Source of the DNA: Fen-1298 sp963833465
GTDB lineage: Bacteria > Bacteroidota > Ignavibacteria > UBA10030
Assembly (NCBI GenBank): GCA_963833465.1
Contig: CAWHXW010000003.1
Location: 62,001 to 126,000 of the forward strand
Length of the DNA: 64,000 nucleotides
Direction of reading: 5' to 3'
Within the stretch, counting starts at the first letter, position 1. Each line of letters begins with the position of its first letter. Below the pieces are notes generated by a model. The model was given only the letters and a program-made list of their open reading frames with translations. It was not told the DNA's origin and ran no database searches. Of the stretch, positions 53,566 through 63,009 are shown piece by piece. Made by a program: the position numbers and the translations under genes.

Positions 53566-55668
53566 ATGACAACACAATCTTCAAAACCTTTCAAGAAACC
53601 TTTAGGACTTAATGGTGAAATGTATCGCCGCGCCGCTTTTGAAGCAATTCTAAAACTCAATCCAAAGTCTATAGTGCGTAATCCCGTTATGTTTGTTGTT
53701 GAAGTAGGAAGTGTGTTGACCTCTGCGCTGTGGATACAAGCCCTGGTCGGAAGCGGAGAGGCACCGGCGTGGTACATTGGTTTCGTGTCACTGTGGTTGT
53801 GGTTTACAGTTCTCTTTGCAAACTTTTCAGAAGCGCTCGCAGAAGGACGCGGAAAGGCACAAGCAGAAGCATTGCGCCGGTCACGCCGAGACACGACGGC
53901 AAAACGTTTGCATGACCCGCAGCGAAGCTCGACTTTCAATGTTATCACATCCACAGATTTACAAAAAGGTGATATCTTTCTTGCAGAAGCCGGAGATATT
54001 ATTGCGGCTGATGGTGAAGTGATTGAAGGTATTGCTTCTGTCGATGAAAGTGCGATTACAGGAGAAAGCGCGCCGGTTATTCGCGAATCCGGCGGAGATA
54101 GAAGTGCGGTCACGGGCGGTACACGCGTGCTTTCCGATTGGTTAATTATTCGCGTAACTATAGAACCAGGTGGCGGGTTCCTCGATAGAATGATACATTT
54201 GATTGAAGGTGCTAAACGGCAAAAAACTCCAAATGAAATTGCCTTAAATATTTTGCTTGCTGCCTTCACTATTATATTTCTTATTGTTTGCATCACACTG
54301 CTTCCGTTTTCGATCTTTAGTGTATCTGCGGCTGGACAGGGAACGCCGGTAACGGTAACCGTGCTTGTTGCACTTCTTGTATGTTTAATTCCAACGACCA
54401 TCGGAGGACTTCTTTCCGCAATCGGGATAGCAGGAATGGATCGTATGATCCGTCATAATGTGATTGCAACATCCGGTCGTGCTATTGAAGCTGCCGGCGA
54501 TGTTGATGTACTACTGCTCGATAAAACTGGTACAATAACATTAGGAAATCGTATGGCGACTGAATTTACTCCTGCTTTGGGAATTTCCAAGGAACGTCTT
54601 GCCAATGCAGCACAACTTGCATCTCTTGCCGATGAAACGCCTGAAGGCAGGTCTATCGTTATTCTTGCAAAAGAAAAATATGGTTTACGAGGTCGGGATA
54701 TTCGTGATATCGCGGCACATTTTGTTCCTTTTAGCGCTCAAACGCGTATGAGCGGCGTCGACATTCTCCCGGATGATCGAAATGGTAAAAGAATTATCAG
54801 AAAAGGCGCAACAGATGCAATGAAAGCATATATCGAACAACAAGGCGGAGTGTTCCCTGCAACAGTCCAACAATCTGTTCAAGATATTAGCCGGCTTGGA
54901 GCAACTCCTCTCGTCGTTTCAGAGAATAAAGAAGTCTTAGGCGTGATTCATTTAAAAGACATTGTCAAGGGGGGAATTAAGGATCGATTTGCGCATTTAC
55001 GAAAAATGGGGATAAAAACGGTAATGATTACAGGTGATAATCCGTTGACCGCAACCGCCATTGCCGCGGAAGCCGGCGTAGACGATTTCCTTGCAGAAGC
55101 AAAACCTGAAGATAAATTAAAACTTATTCGTGATTACCAGAAAGGCGGTCGGCTTGTCGCAATGACCGGCGACGGTACTAATGACGCACCGGCACTTGCT
55201 CAGGCAGATGTTGCTGTGGCGATGAATACTGGCACACAATCCGCACGTGAGGCGGCAAACATGATCGACCTTGACAGCAATCCAACAAAACTGATGGAGA
55301 TTGTGGAAATCGGCAAACAGCTTCTTATGACGCGTGGCACACTAACGACATTCAGCATTGCCAATGATGTAGCAAAATACTTCGCGATCATTCCTGCTGC
55401 GTTTGCTACCACATATCCAGCATTGAATGCATTGAACGTTATGAAACTTGCGACCCCGGAAAGCGCTATCCTCTCTGCAGTTATATTTAATGCACTAATT
55501 ATTGTAGCTCTAATCCCATTGGCTCTTAAGGGTGTGAAATACCGTCCTGTTAGTGCTGTTCAATTGTTACGGAGACATTTGCTTATTTATGGTGTCGGTG
55601 GAGTCATTGCTCCGTTCATCGGCATTAAGTTGATTGATATGGTTATGGCAGCATTGAAGTGGGTTTAA
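53566..55668 (+). CDS. kdpB: Potassium-transporting ATPase subunit B (P-type catalytic)
   Basis: 700 residues. The phosphorylated Asp319 lies in LLLDKTGTITLGNRMA; other P-type motifs are TGES (AITGESAPV), MTGDGTNDAPALA and VKGGIKDR. It powers the pump by ATP hydrolysis. The stop overlaps the start of the next small ORF (TAATG). A 286-codon frame on the opposite strand is antisense shadow. Confidence 0.97.
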   Translation: MTTQSSKPFKKPLGLNGEMYRRAAFEAILKLNPKSIVRNPVMFVVEVGSVLTSALWIQALVGSGEAPAWYIGFVSLWLWFTVLFANFSEALAEGRGKAQAEALRRSRRDTTAKRLHDPQRSSTFNVITSTDLQKGDIFLAEAGDIIAADGEVIEGIASVDESAITGESAPVIRESGGDRSAVTGGTRVLSDWLIIRVTIEPGGGFLDRMIHLIEGAKRQKTPNEIALNILLAAFTIIFLIVCITLLPFSIFSVSAAGQGTPVTVTVLVALLVCLIPTTIGGLLSAIGIAGMDRMIRHNVIATSGRAIEAAGDVDVLLLDKTGTITLGNRMATEFTPALGISKERLANAAQLASLADETPEGRSIVILAKEKYGLRGRDIRDIAAHFVPFSAQTRMSGVDILPDDRNGKRIIRKGATDAMKAYIEQQGGVFPATVQQSVQDISRLGATPLVVSENKEVLGVIHLKDIVKGGIKDRFAHLRKMGIKTVMITGDNPLTATAIAAEAGVDDFLAEAKPEDKLKLIRDYQKGGRLVAMTGDGTNDAPALAQADVAVAMNTGTQSAREAANMIDLDSNPTKLMEIVEIGKQLLMTRGTLTTFSIANDVAKYFAIIPAAFATTYPALNALNVMKLATPESAILSAVIFNALIIVALIPLALKGVKYRPVSAVQLLRRHLLIYGVGGVIAPFIGIKLIDMVMAALKWV

Positions 55669-55910
55669 TGAATCAAAGGCATAAACCTGTCATGAAAAGG
55701 GAAATAGTTTTGAAAATTTATTTATCCATCATACTTCTTATGATTATATGGATGATGTGGCATGAACACGCAGGACTGGGTCGTCCGAATAAACTGGTTT
55801 GGAAAGTGACCACTTTAAATGATTCTTCAAACCTGAGCACTGACACTGCCAATTTTCTCAGCAAGAAGTTTATCCTTCCCAAAACTTGTGTGTGGAAAGA
55901 GGTGAGATAA
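55668..55910 (+). CDS. Small membrane-anchored protein downstream of kdpB
   Basis: 80 residues from the ATG overlapping the kdpB stop. A basic N-terminal stretch is followed by one helix (IYLSIILLMIIWMMW), then a soluble tail (LVWKVTTLNDSS) of no known family. It could be a Kdp accessory protein or an unrelated small gene; translational coupling favours the former. A later Met at 55692 is an alternative start. Confidence 0.5.
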   Translation: MNQRHKPVMKREIVLKIYLSIILLMIIWMMWHEHAGLGRPNKLVWKVTTLNDSSNLSTDTANFLSKKFILPKTCVWKEVR

Positions 55911-56083
55911 AAACAATTCAACAAATAGTATGAAGAAGCAATAAATTGACCCTCCATTTCATTGAAGAACCACTTCAAGGATTTTAGATGATGAGAACAT
56001 AAGCATCTTAGACCTTATTGTATTCAATACATAGTGTTGGATTTGTTCCTGTTATATTATTATGAATGTAAGTATATTTCATT

Positions 56084-58750
56084 ATGCCATTAGATGATCG
56101 AAATCGTCCGGACCCTGATGAACTTCTTCAACTTCTTAAAAAAGAAGAAGAAAAGGAAAAGAGAGGGAAACTCAAAATCTTCCTCGGTATGTGTGCGGGT
56201 GTGGGGAAAACTTATGACATGCTGAAAGATGCGCACGCAGCTCTATCCAAAGACATTGATTTGGTTGTCGGCTATGTAGAGACACATAAACGATCTGAAA
56301 CTGAAGCACTTCTTGTCGGGTTACCGATCGTCCCGCGAAAAAAAATTGAGTATCGTGGAGCTCTCCTCGAAGAGACGGATATTGATGCTATCATAGCTCG
56401 AAAACCACAGCTTGTTCTTGTCGATGAATTAGCGCACACCAATGCTCCGGGCAGCCGGCACACAAAACGTTACCAGGATGTACTCGAGTTACTTGATAAT
56501 GGTATAGATGTATTCACAACGCTTAATGTACAGCATCTTGAAAGCCGGGCTGAAACGGTGGCACAAATCACGGGAAGCATTGTACATGAGACAGTGCCTG
56601 ATTCTATTTTCGAGGCAGCTAATGAAGTCGAAGTTATAGATATTTCGCCGGATGAGCTTCTAAAAAGGCTAGCAGAGGGTAAGGTTTATACCCCCGAACG
56701 GTCGAAGCGGGCAATTGCCAACTTTTTCCGTAAAGGAAATCTCACAGCTCTCAGAGAAATGTCTTTGCGCTTGACGGCTGAACGCGTTGATCAGCAATTA
56801 CGAGAATATAAACAGACGAAGCGGATTTCAGAAACATGGAAATCCGGAACACGATTAATCGTAGGAGTTAGTTCTAATCCGCGCTCGCTTTCCATTATCC
56901 GCTGGGCACGGAGAATATCTTACTCGATGGACGCATCATGGGTTGTCGTTTATGTTGAAACTTCAGAAAAAAGGACGGAACAAGAGAAAGAACAATTAAC
57001 AAAGAATTTCAAACTTGCAAAGGAACTTGGCGCAGAGATCATCACCACTTCCGATGAAGATATAGCAGGAGCATTGCTGCGCGTTGCGCATGAGCAAAAT
57101 GCAACACAGATATTAGTTGGGAAACCAATGCAGCAAATTTTCTTTCGTAAGTCACAACTTGTACGCAACCTTTTGAAACAAAGTCAAGATATCGATATTT
57201 ACATTGTTGGACATGAAGATGAAAGCCAAACACCAGCTCGTCGCTTTTTTTTCCCTAGGATTCAATCCGGATTTACACAATACATTATTGCTTCGCTCAT
57301 TGTTCTTGGTGTTTCGTTAGCTTGTTTTCCTCTTACATCGTTTATCGGCTATCGGACAACTTCGCTTGTCATTTTATTTACAGTTTCATTGTTACCGTTA
57401 GGGTTGGGACGTGGTCCTGTTCTTTTAGGTGCAGCGTTTGGAGCGTTATCGTGGGACTTCTTTTTTATTCCACCGATTTTTACATTTTCGGTTGGGCATG
57501 TAGAAGACATTATGATGCTTGCAATGTTTTTCATTGTTGCTGCTGTTTCAGGAACACTATCTGCTCGAGTCCGTGAAAGAGAAAAAGTTGTCAGACAACG
57601 CGAAATAAGATCCTCAGCACTTTTTGCCTTAACAAAAGATCTTTCGTCTGCACATTCTCAGGATGAAGTTATTCAGGCTGCAGTTGTCAACATCAAAAAA
57701 TTTTTCAATGCAGATGTAGCTGTGTTTCCAGGAGAAGCGGACGGTGATATAAATCCGATGCCGCATGCTGCAAGTTCATGGATCCCTGATGAAAAAGAAC
57801 GCAGTGTTGCAGCTTGGACATATTGGAACGAAAAACAAGCTGGAAAATACACAGATACACTTCCATTTGCACAGGCGACATACTTTTCCATGTCGGGACC
57901 CCGTTATCCAGTCGGCGTTATAGGAGTAAAAACACTGCAGAATGAAAAATTCACAATTGACCAAGAAACACTGCTTGAGAATTTCATTGCACAAATTGCG
58001 TCAGCACTTGAACGTGAATTGTTGAACGAAGTTACAAAAAAGTCTATCATTGTTGCAGAGTCGGAACGATTGTACAAAACACTTTTCAATTCTATCTCCC
58101 ACGAATTGAGAACGCCCATTGCTGCCATTATGGGGGCGTCGGAAAACTTAACGGCGAACCAACCGCAGCATGCTTCTATCATAAAAGAACTTAGTACTGA
58201 AATTCATATTGCGGCAGAGCGATTGAACCGGCTCGTTGCTAATTTATTGGATATGACACGACTCGAATCTGGGATGATTCAACCTAAATTAGATTGGTGC
58301 GATGTGCGCGATATCATCAATGCATCAGTCAAAGCACTTGAGCCGGGGCTTACTCATCATCCAGTTAATATAAAAATCCAAGATGAGATGCCATTAATGA
58401 GATTAGATTTTGGCCTTATGGAACAGGCAATAACGAATCTTATTTACAATGCAACTGTTCATACACCGGCTGGGACATCGATTGAAATCAGCATGCACGT
58501 TGAGGATGGGCTATGCATTATAACTGTTGCCGACAATGGGCCAGGTGTACCTAAGCAAGACTTGAATAAAGTATTTGATAAATTCTATCGTGCTGAAGGA
58601 ACAACAACAGGCGGAACTGGACTGGGTTTACCAATCGCAAAGGGATTTGTTGAAGCACATCGCGGTAAACTTTCTGTTCGAAACAGAATTTCCGGCGGCG
58701 CAGAATTTAGGATCGAAATTCCGATCGGAATAGAAACTGAGGATCAATGA
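56084..58750 (+). CDS. kdpD: Osmosensitive potassium sensor histidine kinase KdpD
   Basis: 888 residues. The N-terminal KdpD domain has a Walker A motif (GMCAGVGKTYDML, about 36-48) and VLVDELAHTNAPGSRHTKRY; a USP domain follows (about 245-365). Four membrane helices (about 395-500) and a GAF-like region come next. The kinase has SHELRTPIAAIMGASE with the phosphorylated His673, and an HATPase with NLIYNATVHTP and DNGPGVPKQ, GTGLGLPIAK. It senses low potassium or osmotic stress and phosphorylates KdpE. Confidence 0.96.
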   Translation: MPLDDRNRPDPDELLQLLKKEEEKEKRGKLKIFLGMCAGVGKTYDMLKDAHAALSKDIDLVVGYVETHKRSETEALLVGLPIVPRKKIEYRGALLEETDIDAIIARKPQLVLVDELAHTNAPGSRHTKRYQDVLELLDNGIDVFTTLNVQHLESRAETVAQITGSIVHETVPDSIFEAANEVEVIDISPDELLKRLAEGKVYTPERSKRAIANFFRKGNLTALREMSLRLTAERVDQQLREYKQTKRISETWKSGTRLIVGVSSNPRSLSIIRWARRISYSMDASWVVVYVETSEKRTEQEKEQLTKNFKLAKELGAEIITTSDEDIAGALLRVAHEQNATQILVGKPMQQIFFRKSQLVRNLLKQSQDIDIYIVGHEDESQTPARRFFFPRIQSGFTQYIIASLIVLGVSLACFPLTSFIGYRTTSLVILFTVSLLPLGLGRGPVLLGAAFGALSWDFFFIPPIFTFSVGHVEDIMMLAMFFIVAAVSGTLSARVREREKVVRQREIRSSALFALTKDLSSAHSQDEVIQAAVVNIKKFFNADVAVFPGEADGDINPMPHAASSWIPDEKERSVAAWTYWNEKQAGKYTDTLPFAQATYFSMSGPRYPVGVIGVKTLQNEKFTIDQETLLENFIAQIASALERELLNEVTKKSIIVAESERLYKTLFNSISHELRTPIAAIMGASENLTANQPQHASIIKELSTEIHIAAERLNRLVANLLDMTRLESGMIQPKLDWCDVRDIINASVKALEPGLTHHPVNIKIQDEMPLMRLDFGLMEQAITNLIYNATVHTPAGTSIEISMHVEDGLCIITVADNGPGVPKQDLNKVFDKFYRAEGTTTGGTGLGLPIAKGFVEAHRGKLSVRNRISGGAEFRIEIPIGIETEDQ

Positions 58751-59430
58751 ATAACGCGCCTAATATTCTTGTAATTGATGACGAAGTTCAGATCCGGCGT
58801 TTACTTCAATTGACGTTAGAGTCAAATTATCATTTGAAATTTGCCGAAACAGGGAAAGAAGGAATTATCAAAGCCGGATTAGAAAAATTAGATTTGATTA
58901 TTCTGGATCTTGGTTTACCGGACATAGATGGTCTGTCGGTTCTAAAGGAAATTCGCGGATGGGCAACTCTTCCAATAATTATTCTTACTGTACGTAATAC
59001 AGAAGATGATATCATATCCTGTTTAAACGCCGGTGCCGATGATTACTTGATTAAACCATTTCGAACGGGTGAATTATTAGCTCGTGTAAAAACTGCGCTT
59101 CGTCATCAGCCGACTGTGTTAGACAAAGATTCTTTTAGTACGCATAATCTTACAATAGACCTATCAGCTCGGACGGTGAAAAAAGGCGAAGAAAATATAA
59201 AACTTACAATTACAGAATACTCCTTACTTTCTCTTTTCGTGCGGAATGCAGGACGGGTTCTTACACATCGATTTATTTTAGAGCAAGTTTGGGGGCCGTC
59301 ATTTTCTGAAGAATCACAATACACACGAGTTTATGTAGGCCAGCTTCGTAAAAAAATTGAGGACGACCCGGGTCACCCAAAGATTATTGTTACAGAATCC
59401 GGTGTCGGATACCGCCTTTCAGTTGAGTGA
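58747..59430 (+). CDS. kdpE: KDP operon response regulator KdpE
   Basis: 227 residues, overlapping kdpD by four bases (ATGA). N-terminal receiver with Asp54 (LIILDLGLPDIDGL) and Lys in YLIKPF; C-terminal OmpR-type winged helix (LTITEYSLLSLFVRNAGRVLTH, YTRVYVGQLRKKIE, VGYRLSVE). It activates kdp transcription when phosphorylated by KdpD. Confidence 0.97.
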   Translation: MNNAPNILVIDDEVQIRRLLQLTLESNYHLKFAETGKEGIIKAGLEKLDLIILDLGLPDIDGLSVLKEIRGWATLPIIILTVRNTEDDIISCLNAGADDYLIKPFRTGELLARVKTALRHQPTVLDKDSFSTHNLTIDLSARTVKKGEENIKLTITEYSLLSLFVRNAGRVLTHRFILEQVWGPSFSEESQYTRVYVGQLRKKIEDDPGHPKIIVTESGVGYRLSVE

Positions 59431-59472
59431 CGCACTGTAAAAAAAATATTGTTGCAATGAAAATGCATAATT

Positions 59473-59495
59473 CTTGGTTTACCAAGCTTTATCTT
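59473..59495 (+). terminator. Weak hairpin with T-rich tail after kdpE
   Basis: CTTGG (59473-59477), loop TTTA, CCAAG (59482-59486), then CTTTATCTTT. Located 40 bases beyond the kdpE stop in the convergent gap before the radical SAM gene. The stem is only 5 bp. Confidence 0.35.
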
Positions 59496-59638
59496 TAGGT
59501 GAGTTTGTAGATTTATTTATGCGTGATATTGCGAACTTATATCAAATGTTCAATAGTATACAGCATCTGGTTAAAGCACATTTTCCTGAGCAGACTAACA
59601 CAGAAGTAAGTGTCTATCGAGAAAATTCGAATCCACGA

Positions 59639-60745
59639 TTACTTATTGGAAACAAAATCAGTCATATCGGTTTTTATCGCATGATTTCTTGCCGCAATTT
59701 CCTTTATTTTATTTTCGTGTTCGAACAATAGACAGGTACCGTTGAAATTTACTCCATTGAATTCGTTTCTAATTGCTGAAAGAAAATCCGATGCAAGGAT
59801 GGATTCCAGCGGTTTCTCAAGAATATTATCGCTTGCATAATGACAAAACGGGCAGGGTTCTACAAAGCCATCTGCGTTTATATGAATCAAACCTTTTCCA
59901 GCCGATTTGCACCCGTCCGCGTCGTATTCTTCCGGTGGAAAATTTACTAACAACGGCATCATTTCCAGATTTCTTTTCTTAATCTCAGCATTTTTATACT
60001 CCATATCTTTTTTCGTCAGAAGAAGGGAAGGGTCAAAATCTGTTTTGAAGGGGATATAATCTATTATAAATCCGAAACGGGCGCCTGCATTCCATATTGC
60101 ATCAAGCCATTCACGCGAAGTTATTTGTTTCAAATTTTTGTGCGTGGCTGTAGCGGAAAAGCCGAATGCAATTTGAGATGTTTTAAGATATTCCATTGCC
60201 GCTTTAATTTGCCGCGACACACCAGCCCCTCTTCTTTCATCTGTAATTTCAGTTTCCCCCTCTATTGAAATTATCGGAACGACATTCCTTGAATTTTCTA
60301 ATTGTCGAATTATTTCGTCCGATAACAATGTTCCGTTTGTGAAAATTAAAAATAAACCGTCTGGTATTTTAGAAAATATTTCAACTATGTCCGGAACCAT
60401 CAATGGCTCACCGCCGGCAATAATAAAAATGAAACTGCCGAGATTGTTTGTTTGTTTTGCTATTGAATAAATATCGTGACTTTTTAATTTACCCGGTTTC
60501 AAATATGTCTGCGCATAGCAACCTGAGCATTTGAGATTACAATCCCATGTGACGGAAAAAATACAAACCCGGGGAATCGGAATTTTAAATTTCTCTGAAT
60601 TTCTAAGTCGTCTTTTTTCTCCTTTGCTTATTAGTTTGTACAGGTATTTTGGATTTCTTAGAATCAGAGGAATACTTTCAGAATCGGAAATTAATTTCTG
60701 ATATGTTTTTAAAAACGCAGCGGCTATTTCTAATTTCGGTATCAT
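59639..60745 (-). CDS. Radical SAM protein with SPASM-like C terminus
   Basis: 368 residues. The radical SAM cluster motif CNLKCSGC (near 69-76) and the SAM-binding IIAGGEPLMVPDI are clear. A C-terminal Cys group (DADGCKSAGKG, VEPCPFCHYASD, FNGTCLLFEHE) fits a SPASM/twitch auxiliary cluster. Such enzymes modify peptides or make cofactors; no precursor peptide gene or cofactor operon is seen next to it. Monocistronic, divergent from the response-regulator gene. Confidence 0.88.
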   Translation of the reverse strand: MIPKLEIAAAFLKTYQKLISDSESIPLILRNPKYLYKLISKGEKRRLRNSEKFKIPIPRVCIFSVTWDCNLKCSGCYAQTYLKPGKLKSHDIYSIAKQTNNLGSFIFIIAGGEPLMVPDIVEIFSKIPDGLFLIFTNGTLLSDEIIRQLENSRNVVPIISIEGETEITDERRGAGVSRQIKAAMEYLKTSQIAFGFSATATHKNLKQITSREWLDAIWNAGARFGFIIDYIPFKTDFDPSLLLTKKDMEYKNAEIKKRNLEMMPLLVNFPPEEYDADGCKSAGKGLIHINADGFVEPCPFCHYASDNILEKPLESILASDFLSAIRNEFNGVNFNGTCLLFEHENKIKEIAARNHAIKTDMTDFVSNK

Positions 60746-60892
60746 AATAAAGATTGATAATTGTTTATACGGATATTATTCCTGAATTATTACGCTGTTT
60801 TCTTCTATTTGTTTCAGTCATTTGATTGCGCATTCTTTACGTTCATCAATAATAAACTGCTTTTTTAAAGAAAAATCCGCTTTTTATGCTCC

Positions 60893-60929
60893 TGTTAAAA
60901 TACGACAAACTATTTGTTAAAATACGACA
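60893..60929 (+). promoter_or_regulatory. Two 15-base direct repeats upstream of a response regulator
   Basis: TGTTAAAATACGACA occurs at 60893-60907 and again at 60915-60929, a spacing of 22 bases (two helical turns) start to start. They lie about 110 bp before the regulator start, suited to a protein that binds adjacent same-face sites. Regulator unknown. Confidence 0.5.
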
Positions 60930-61036
60930 TGCAGATAAGAAAATAATAATGTAGATTTTAACAACTTTAGAATTATCAAAGATAACACAAAGTAACTATT
61001 AAAGAACTTTTTTCATTATCCAGAGGGAAGCATGGT

Positions 61037-61402
61037 ATGAATAAAATTAAAGTTCTTATTGCAGATGATTACTGCGATTTTCGGAAAGTTGTCCATGATT
61101 TTCTTGATCGGTTGCCGAATGTCTCTGTTGTAGGAGAAGCGGTAAACGGCGACGATGCAATTAAAAAAGTGGAAAAATTATTTCCAGATGTTGTGCTGAT
61201 GGATATTTCAATGCCTCTGATGAATGGAATTGAAGCAACACGGCTTATCAAACAAAAATGGCCGGATACAAAGGTTCTTATTGCTACGTCCTTTGACGAT
61301 CCTTTGTGCCGGATGGAAGCACATGATGCAAAAGCAGACGGGTTTATTCTGAAAGAATCGTTAAAGACATCGCTTGAAGCGATGTTCGGTGGGAAGAAAT
61401 AG
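61037..61402 (+). CDS. Single-domain response regulator
   Basis: 121 residues: only a receiver domain of the NarL/FixJ type, with acidic pair DD (ADDYCDFR) and phospho-acceptor Asp56 in VLMDISMPLMNG, Thr in IATSFDD and Lys in ILKES. It ends after the receiver (EAMFGGKK), with no HTH. RBS GAGGGAA upstream of ATG 61037. No cognate kinase is nearby. It would act by protein interaction or as a phosphate sink. Confidence 0.85.
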   Translation: MNKIKVLIADDYCDFRKVVHDFLDRLPNVSVVGEAVNGDDAIKKVEKLFPDVVLMDISMPLMNGIEATRLIKQKWPDTKVLIATSFDDPLCRMEAHDAKADGFILKESLKTSLEAMFGGKK

Positions 61403-61548
61403 ATCTGTCTTCATTTGCCAGTTGAAATTAAAATTCTCCAAGCTTGCTTAGTTTCAAATATATCTGGCCGTGCTTTGATAAAATTGTTTAATATTCTTTC
61501 GTTCATTCCATCTTCATAACTGCGCGTATTCAATCTATGTCTTGGGTG

Positions 61549-62070
61549 TTACAATTTCAATGCTTTTTCCGAATCTGATTGCGCTAGATGCTGCTTCAGA
61601 CGATTTTTGTTACGCTCCGAATTAAATCTCTGATTTCCCAAAATGTGAAGCTCACGCAGATTTTTCGGAGGTTGAAATAATTTACGTTTATAACGTTTTC
61701 CACGTATCAATGCCATCATTTCTTTCAAATCTTCGATTTCTTCATGATGTTTCGTCATTTCTTCCAGCACGAGCTGATGCATTTCTGTTACGTGCTGGTG
61801 ATCTTCCTGTGCTCGCTCTTCCTGCAATTCGGCAATCTTTCTTTGCTGCACTTCTGAAATAGTGGCGTAGAGCAATACGATAGAACTGACGGCCACGCTC
61901 ATTACGTTTAAATAACTATTAAGCCCTAATACCATAATTGTATTATCAGCAAAGAGAATCAGCGGTACGAGCAAGGCAATTGTTGCAATAATAACAAGTC
62001 GAAACGTCAAGAATCGCACTGGCCAAGGCAGAATATATCGGTCCAAAAAATCATTGATGCGTTTGAACAT
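61549..62070 (-). CDS. Two-helix membrane protein with C-terminal coiled coil
   Basis: 173 residues. Two close hydrophobic helices (about 22-43 and 50-70) are followed by a charged, Gln/Glu/His-rich coiled coil (about 72-120; EVQQRKIAELQEERAQEDH) and a basic tail. The layout resembles DUF1003 or low-affinity iron-permease-like proteins, but a family match is not certain. Convergent with the response-regulator gene. Confidence 0.55.
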   Translation of the reverse strand: MFKRINDFLDRYILPWPVRFLTFRLVIIATIALLVPLILFADNTIMVLGLNSYLNVMSVAVSSIVLLYATISEVQQRKIAELQEERAQEDHQHVTEMHQLVLEEMTKHHEEIEDLKEMMALIRGKRYKRKLFQPPKNLRELHILGNQRFNSERNKNRLKQHLAQSDSEKALKL

Positions 62071-62238
62071 AAAATATCCTTTTAATTTTAATTGAATAGT
62101 CGAATGTTGAAAATCTCTCTAATTTTTAAATTAACAAACTTGTCATCAATTAATTGTATTAATTTAAACAATAATTTTTGTTGAATAATACAAATATTGT
62201 TCTCTTCTTTTTTATTATTGCATGATTGCTATGCTGGT

Positions 62239-62994
62239 TCACCATCGGCTATTCATCTGTTTAAAGCTATTATCCAATTCTGCTCTTGACGCTTTGATCG
62301 AAAGTTCCGTCGTACCATATCCTATTTCGAAAATATCATTTCTGAAATTTTTCATGACCGATGCTACAAATTCTTTCGGCTTAAGATCCACTTTAAAATT
62401 ACCTCGCTTAGCTCTGCCATCAGGATTTAATTCTGTATCAACTGCCGGCGGAACAAATTCGAAGACTTTAATTCCAAGTTTCAAAAGTTGGTATCGGAGT
62501 GCCATAGAAAAAGCATGCAATCCGGCTTTCGTCGCACTGTAGACTGGCGTTCGGGCGGCAGGAACGAAACCCAATCCAGACGAAACATTTATGATAGCTG
62601 CCCCTTTCTTATCGGTTAAATGCGGAATAAAAAGTGCAGAAAGAATTATCGGAGCTTCAAGATTTATTTTGATTTCATTTTCACCGGAAAAATAATCTTC
62701 AATACCTTTTGTAAAATTAATATCCCTTTGCACACCGGCATTGTTCACCAGAATATTCATATTGTTGAAATTAGTTGTCATCCAATCCACGAGTGAATTT
62801 CTGTCTGCATCTTCAGCGACATTACACTCTTTGATATGAAATTCCGGATGTTTTCGTTGAGCTTCGAGAAGTTTTTCTTTTCTGCGGCTGCAGATTATAA
62901 CTTCGCTTCCTGCTTCCAAAAAGTATTCGGCAATTGCATAACCTATACCCGTTGCGCCTCCTGTAATGAGAACGGTATTTCCGGAAATCTCCAT
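62239..62994 (-). CDS. Short-chain dehydrogenase/reductase (DltE-like)
   Basis: 251 residues. Cofactor motif TGGATGIGYAIA, NNAG (VNNAGVQRDINF), Ser in NVSSGLGF and YSATKAG with Tyr-x3-Lys are complete. The C-terminal part PPAVDTELNPDGRAKRG and weak similarity to DltE suggest the oxidoreductase group sometimes named after D-alanine-lipid genes. The substrate is unknown. It lies 15 bases downstream of the nitroreductase gene in a probable two-gene operon. Confidence 0.88.
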   Translation of the reverse strand: MEISGNTVLITGGATGIGYAIAEYFLEAGSEVIICSRRKEKLLEAQRKHPEFHIKECNVAEDADRNSLVDWMTTNFNNMNILVNNAGVQRDINFTKGIEDYFSGENEIKINLEAPIILSALFIPHLTDKKGAAIINVSSGLGFVPAARTPVYSATKAGLHAFSMALRYQLLKLGIKVFEFVPPAVDTELNPDGRAKRGNFKVDLKPKEFVASVMKNFRNDIFEIGYGTTELSIKASRAELDNSFKQMNSRW

Positions 62995-63009
62995 TTCAAT
63001 TTTCTCCTC

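Noticed and set aside
53541..54401. 286-codon frame on the minus strand
   Set aside because: Lies entirely opposite kdpB, has no family features and no ribosome site; it is a shadow of the coding strand.
59474..59731. 85-codon rightward frame after kdpE
   Set aside because: Overlaps the 3' end of the radical SAM gene, no ribosome site, no recognisable content.
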